In this document: positions 60,340 through 64,000 of the stretch, in pieces
Layout: each line of letters begins with the position of its first letter
Position numbering within the stretch: the stretch's first letter is position 1
Origin: Trichomonas vaginalis G3
Taxonomy: Eukaryota; Parabasalia; Trichomonadida; Trichomonadidae
Assembly (NCBI RefSeq): GCF_026262505.1
Contig: NC_067207.1
Coordinates: forward strand, 30,224,082-30,288,081
Direction: 5' to 3'
DNA: 64,000 nucleotides
The notes under the pieces: model-generated
The model's database searches: none
Seen by the model: the letters and a program-made list of their open reading frames with translations, nothing else
What the model was told of the DNA's origin: nothing
Translations under genes and position numbers: made by a program

Positions 60340-60500
60340 TAAAGTTTAGGGTAGAAGGTTAGATCTAACCTGTTTTCTAACCTGTTTTCTAACATGATCT
60401 AAAACACACAAAACTCATGAAATTTGGTCATTTTTCAGCAAAAATAAAGTTTAGGTGAAGAGGTGAGATCTCACCCGTTTTTTCACCTGTTTTTTCACCT
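60340..60500. repeat. Palindromic operator-like repeats, left pair (L1, L2)
   Basis: L1 has the palindrome AGGTTAGATCTAACCT (60,356-60,371) followed by TTTTCTAACCT and TTTTCTAACAT. L2 has GGTGAGATCTCACC (60,462-60,475) followed by two TTTTTTCACCT boxes. Both are preceded by CAGCAAAAATAAAGTTTAG. The same units occur inverted at 61.5-61.8 kb. Confidence 0.85.
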
Positions 60501-60508
60501 CAGTTATT

Positions 60509-61423
60509 TTATAAGCGTTTTACATGAATTGTACGATGTATATTTGAAATCCTAAACAGTTTTGTAGCTTCTATTTCTTCTGTCAGTATGTCAAAAGTTT
60601 TAACTATGCCGAAAGTCTCTTTATACTTCTTCTTGACGTCAGATAGAAGGAAATCTTCTGCTGTTGGATAGTTTTTGTTCAGAAATGTCAACATGTCCAT
60701 TTTATCTTCTGCTGGCTTTTCTGCTTCTTTCTTTAAGTCAGCATAGTCGTTTCTCATACGTTCTATCTCTTTGACGGAGTAGTTATATTTTCTTATTGCT
60801 GCTTTACATTTAGAACATTGCGGGTTCATTTTTGCGTTATATTCTGAAACCTTACCTGCTAGAACAACCAAGGCGTCAATGGTTTTCTTTAAATCTGAAG
60901 CAGTTGGTTTTATCTGTTCATTCCATACCTTACCTCTTCTATCTTTATCTCTTATCTGCCATACACATTTTGCAACTAACGAAACAAAGTTGTCGTAGGT
61001 CTTAAACTCCCCAGATTTATATATGTCAGAAACATTTTTATATACCATGTCGCAATCTTTGTCCATAACCTTATGGTTGCAATGAAATCCTAGAAACTCA
61101 TAGTTTACCTTTCGTATGAACTTCTTTATTTCTACTGAGTCAGTTGCTTTGACTTCAATTTCGTCGAATTCAGGAATAGTTAGTTTTTGTTGCTGAATTT
61201 CAGGTAGTTTAGGCAAATGGTCAATAATGTCCTGCATTTCATAAAGATACTGTTCATTTGTTTCATCTTTCGCACTACAGTCTAAATTACTTGTTAACAG
61301 TTCTTGCTTTATCTTCTGGATTTCTGTTTCAAAAGTATATGAAGAAGGAATGAAGCTTTTCATCTCTACTAACATAGATGTTGGGTTCATAACTAACGAG
61401 TTTGGTGCTGTTGTTGCTAACAT
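60509..61423 (-). CDS. Unknown element 2 protein with CxxC pair
   Basis: This is an intact 304-residue protein. Helical N-terminus; a middle region with several Cys/His residues (GFHCNHKVMDKDCD, then NPQCSKCKAAIRK), possibly zinc-binding; and a C-terminal segment (TAEDFLLSDVKKKYKETFG…TKLFRISNIHRTIHV) with the look of a winged helix. It is flanked on both sides by inverted palindromic repeats and carries the shared 17-nt promoter motif 35 nt upstream. It is one of the few unbroken genes in this element. A DNA-binding role is inferred, not shown. Confidence 0.65.
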   Translation of the reverse strand: MLATTAPNSLVMNPTSMLVEMKSFIPSSYTFETEIQKIKQELLTSNLDCSAKDETNEQYLYEMQDIIDHLPKLPEIQQQKLTIPEFDEIEVKATDSVEIKKFIRKVNYEFLGFHCNHKVMDKDCDMVYKNVSDIYKSGEFKTYDNFVSLVAKCVWQIRDKDRRGKVWNEQIKPTASDLKKTIDALVVLAGKVSEYNAKMNPQCSKCKAAIRKYNYSVKEIERMRNDYADLKKEAEKPAEDKMDMLTFLNKNYPTAEDFLLSDVKKKYKETFGIVKTFDILTEEIEATKLFRISNIHRTIHVKRL

Positions 61424-61458
61424 GTTCTTACAATAAAAATAAAAAATATTTTTTTAAA

Positions 61459-61477
61459 AAAACTAACTTTATTTTTT
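61459..61477 (-). promoter_or_regulatory. Shared upstream motif, gene 60509-61423
   Basis: AAAACTAACTTTATTTT begins 35 nt before the ATG at 61423. Same motif as at 29,408, 59,455 and 60,159. Confidence 0.6.
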
Positions 61478-61496
61478 ATTTCGGGAAAATTCATGA

Positions 61497-61818
61497 AAAT
61501 TCAAGAGGGTAGAAATGAGGGTAGAAAAGAGGTTAGATCTAACCTTCTACCCTAAATTATATTTTTGCTGAATTCATGAGTTTTGGTTGAAAGAATACGG
61601 TGGAGCCAAAAGTGGCTCGACCTCAAAACAAGCATTTTGTGAAGAATAATACAAAATTCAACGGGTGAGAAAAGAGGTGAGAAAACAGGTGAGATCTCAC
61701 CTTCTACCCTAAACATTATTTTTGTGCTATGTTTTCTGTATAAAATTCATGACAAATTCAAGAGGTGAAAAAAGAGGTGAAAAAACAGGTGAGATCTCAC
61801 CTCTTCACCTAAACATTA
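61497..61818. repeat. Palindromic operator-like repeats, right trio (R1-R3)
   Basis: Palindromes are AGGTTAGATCTAACCT (61,530-61,545) and AGGTGAGATCTCACCT (61,687-61,702 and 61,787-61,802). Each is preceded by two related half-sites (GGGTAGAAA, GGGTGAGAAAA or AGGTGAAAAAA type) and followed by CTACCCTAAA or TTCACCTAAAC. Orientation is opposite to L1/L2. A short hairpin GAGCCA-AAAG-TGGCTC lies at about 61,605-61,620. Confidence 0.88.
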
Positions 61819-61822
61819 TTTT

Positions 61823-62683
61823 TCAATACTTTTTCAGCACTTTTCCGTAGTTATATATGAAAGACAATTCGAGATAAAAGTCATAGTACAATGGAATAAT
61901 ATGTTGCACACCATTTGTTGTGAACCAAACTTGAAAGTCAGAGAAACTGTTACTAGGTGGTTCGTAGAATTTAGAAGCAAAGTCATAAAAGTCCTTACCA
62001 ATACATAGAAAACTATTGTTGCTTGAACTGAAACTTGCATGACACATAACATTTTGAGGGTCAAACACGTTTCTATAAACTGTCAAATCTGCTGGTGGAA
62101 GTATAAATTGAAATGGACCATCTGGTGGTAATGGTTCGTTCTGGTTTAGTAACCGAAGAAATTGTGCCCAAGAACGTTTGTCTACTTCCCAAAATAAAAA
62201 CTCTGTATCTCTTGGAGGGTTAATTTCAATCTTTTGAAATGAAACGGTGGAGTTCATCTTGTCATATTCTAGTTTCAGATAGTATGTTCCATTTAGTAAA
62301 GAGTCGTATTTTTCTTGAAATTCCCAATAATATTTGTTCATTTGAGTTTGAAAGTCATTTAGAGTTTTCTCAAGACTTTCGTCTGAACGAACTGTAAAGA
62401 TTCTCATTTCGTCAAATTTGTCTATTAGACCACCAGAACCTTTATACTGCCCATGAAAATATACTGCGAACATAAATGCGTTAGTTCTATTTGAAAACAA
62501 AACTCTTCTAAATCCTATTGCCTTTGCATCTGAAGGACTTTGAAGCCAACGAATTGGATAGTCAAACCTGTATATTCGGGATGAAATTTCTTCATCTGAT
62601 ATTGTCCTACCAGCATTTGTAAAGATATAGTCTAACGGTTTTGTATCTGCTACTTTTGTTCTTTGTTTTTCAACCTGAAGCAT
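61823..62683 (-). CDS. Minor-capsid (penton-like) candidate, intact paralogue of 53040-53896
   Basis: This is an intact 286-residue protein. The segment IYRFDYPIRWLQSPSDAKAI then GFRRVLF corresponds to VTFKFPTDW…YIGI of 53040. The C-terminal order (NVMCHASFSSSNNSFLCIG … FQVWFTTNGVQHIIPLYYDFYLELSFIYN) parallels that protein too. Beta-rich throughout, consistent with a jelly-roll capsid component. Its stop codon is 4 bp from the palindromic repeats. Function is inferred from pattern. Confidence 0.55.
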   Translation of the reverse strand: MLQVEKQRTKVADTKPLDYIFTNAGRTISDEEISSRIYRFDYPIRWLQSPSDAKAIGFRRVLFSNRTNAFMFAVYFHGQYKGSGGLIDKFDEMRIFTVRSDESLEKTLNDFQTQMNKYYWEFQEKYDSLLNGTYYLKLEYDKMNSTVSFQKIEINPPRDTEFLFWEVDKRSWAQFLRLLNQNEPLPPDGPFQFILPPADLTVYRNVFDPQNVMCHASFSSSNNSFLCIGKDFYDFASKFYEPPSNSFSDFQVWFTTNGVQHIIPLYYDFYLELSFIYNYGKVLKKY

Positions 62684-62690
62684 TTAATAT

Positions 62691-62853
62691 ATGTAAAAAT
62701 ATATTGTTTTAAAATGGTATGCCATATAGCTTCTTGAATTTGTTAAGAAGTATTTTGAACGTATTTTCCATCTGTATCTCTAGTGTTTACATAAGCAAAC
62801 TCAGCGTACAGTTCAAATAAAATTTAAAAATGTCACTTTTTTGAAAAACGTTT
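62691..62853. other. Spacer before the PolB-like gene
   Basis: No gene or clear repeat. It may hold the boundary between element 2 and another element, but no TIR was recognised. Confidence 0.35.
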
Positions 62854-63999
62854 TTACTTCATGCAATGTTTTATTTCTGTGCCGTCTTCAAGTATGCCCC
62901 AGTACTTACGCTTGGAGAGGACATGAACTTCGGAAAATACCTTATCTAGCTTAAAACAGCCCATCTTTTCACCGACCATTCCCATTTCAATGAGTTTGTT
63001 GTATCCTTCTTCGTTCGTCATGAGTGCGTCAATGTTCTCATAGTAAACCACAACTTTCGATTTGACTTCGGAGAAGAATTTGTTGTAGTTGTCAAGGACT
63101 GCCTTTGCGAACTGAGGGTAAGACCAATGTTCGACAATAGGTTTTAATGTGGTTACTAAGCCACTTTGACCTTGAGTGAATTCGTACTTCAAAACAAAAG
63201 GAGAAAACCTTTCAACAAAGTTGTCGACCTTCTCATAATGTTTACTCTTCATCTCTTGAGGTTTTTTAATGGAATATCCCCATGTCGAATTCATAAGCAA
63301 TTTGAGTGTCATTGCAAGTTTGGGGTTTGAAGCTTTCCTAATATCATACAGTTGTTGTATGACTTTTCCAACTGTATAGTTCCTTCCCGGGAACTCACCA
63401 TCTTCGTTTGGAATTCCAGTCGGAATATATTGGACAAACCTCATGTATGCAGCGTTAAGGTCGACATAGTATATTTTTTCGTTTGAGTCGAACTTGTCGC
63501 AACCAATTGGTCCAGTTTGTGGAAATTCAAGTGAGTCTCTTATCTTCTGAGAAACTTCTCCTGTTATCTCATAAACATCGTCGAAGCAACCTGTTTCATA
63601 TAAAACCTTCTGACCTAACTCAGATGCTCTCCAATACAATTTGACGTCAATTGGATGTCTCAATGGAAGTTTGCTTATAGCATCTTGAAGTTCTTGCAAC
63701 CTCATTGGAAGTTCTTCTGGTTCAGGTTGGTATCCGAACAATCCAACTCCTTGTGGAATTGTGTACTTCTTTTGTACTAGAACTTTGTCTGGAACAACTT
63801 TTGGTCTTGCTAACAGTGAAAAGTTTGTTTCGTCTTTTGGTACAAAAGTTTCTGTCAGCTTGTCATCTGGAATTGGTTCCAACAAACCTTTCTCGAAAAA
63901 ATGTTTACAGCTCTGACAATGTTGCACTTGCCTTTTCCGAACAATGGGTTTGTAAGACTTTCGTTCAACATGAAGTGGTTGTGGACAATTACAATCTTC
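62854..63999 (-). CDS. Divergent family B DNA polymerase-like protein (5' end outside window)
   Basis: The frame is open from the right window edge (381 residues seen) and ends at TAA 62854-62856. Near its visible start are CNCP and HCQSCKHFF, a possible zinc ribbon. Motif A-like IYYVDLNAAYM (about 63,442-63,474), motif B-like TLKLLMNSTWGYSIKK (about 63,255-63,305) and a motif C-like VVVYYENIDALM (about 63,015-63,050), then KRKYWG before the C-terminus. Motif C lacks the usual DTD (N-I-D instead), so catalysis is doubtful. It is distinct from both PolB genes above and could belong to a third element. Confidence 0.65.
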   Translation of the reverse strand, partial: EDCNCPQPLHVERKSYKPIVRKRQVQHCQSCKHFFEKGLLEPIPDDKLTETFVPKDETNFSLLARPKVVPDKVLVQKKYTIPQGVGLFGYQPEPEELPMRLQELQDAISKLPLRHPIDVKLYWRASELGQKVLYETGCFDDVYEITGEVSQKIRDSLEFPQTGPIGCDKFDSNEKIYYVDLNAAYMRFVQYIPTGIPNEDGEFPGRNYTVGKVIQQLYDIRKASNPKLAMTLKLLMNSTWGYSIKKPQEMKSKHYEKVDNFVERFSPFVLKYEFTQGQSGLVTTLKPIVEHWSYPQFAKAVLDNYNKFFSEVKSKVVVYYENIDALMTNEEGYNKLIEMGMVGEKMGCFKLDKVFSEVHVLSKRKYWGILEDGTEIKHCMK

Positions 64000-64000
64000 A

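Larger units (their letters stand above)
48224..62690. mobile_element. Second, decayed Polinton-like element (right end undetermined)
   Basis: Genes of a double-jelly-roll DNA virus (capsid, minor-capsid candidates, PolB, KilA-N and T5orf172-type proteins) occupy 49.5-62.7 kb, unrelated at sequence level to most of element 1. Most are broken by frameshifts. The left limit is set by a run AGAGGGGGCACAAAC near 48,224 and inverted repeats at 48.2-49.5 kb, and is approximate. No integrase or packaging ATPase is seen in the window. The element may extend beyond 64 kb and include the PolB-like gene at 62,854. Confidence 0.65.

Overview
The window reads as parabasalid (trichomonad) nuclear DNA: very AT-rich, apparently intron-free, with host genes of types typical of Trichomonas-like genomes. 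These are a BspA-type leucine-rich surface protein with a membrane anchor, a long coiled-coil protein, a SNF1/CAMK-like kinase, a FLCN/DENN-like protein, a parallel beta-helix protein, a sperm-tail PG-rich (STPGR) cytoskeletal protein and a ubiquitin hydrolase. Standard stop codons are used throughout. The species cannot be fixed from the sequence alone.

Layout. 1-18.4 kb is host DNA: a 3' gene end, a TA-flanked inverted-repeat element (192-1571), GC-rich repetitive patches (1.8-3.8 kb), then the DENN-like, kinase, BspA-like, coiled-coil and beta-helix genes. 18,411-40,274 is a complete Maverick/Polinton of 21,864 bp. It has AG...CT ends, 0.8-0.9 kb terminal inverted repeats (TIRs) and a perfect 6-bp target duplication (AAAATA). 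It carries a gene inside each TIR, a morphogenesis block (two short amphipathic proteins, double-jelly-roll capsid protein, packaging ATPase, unidentified structural candidates, a phage-type tail-fibre/collar protein), a primase-helicase bracketed by oppositely oriented satellite arrays, an rve integrase, and a protein-primed PolB containing an HNH-like insertion. 40.3-48.2 kb is host DNA (STPGR protein, USP, a small Q-rich protein) plus a second short DNA transposon (46,723-47,752). From about 48.2 kb towards the right edge lies a second, different and much more decayed Polinton-like element. It has its own capsid protein, two related minor-capsid candidates, a PolB, a KilA-N protein, a T5orf172-type protein and a distinctive family of palindromic intergenic repeats. 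At the edge (62,854-64,000) is a third, divergent PolB-like gene.

How the genes fit together. Both elements look like integrated double-jelly-roll DNA viruses: replication (PolB, primase-helicase), integration (integrase), packaging (ATPase) and capsid genes. Four genes from the two elements share an exact 17-nt motif 32-39 nt before the start codon, suggesting a common promoter class. The capsid genes of both elements lack it.

Many genes carry frameshifts or in-frame stops. In element 1 these sit beside nearly identical TIRs, so either decay is recent or some defects are base-calling errors. I could not run alignments or searches. Family calls rest on motifs read by eye.
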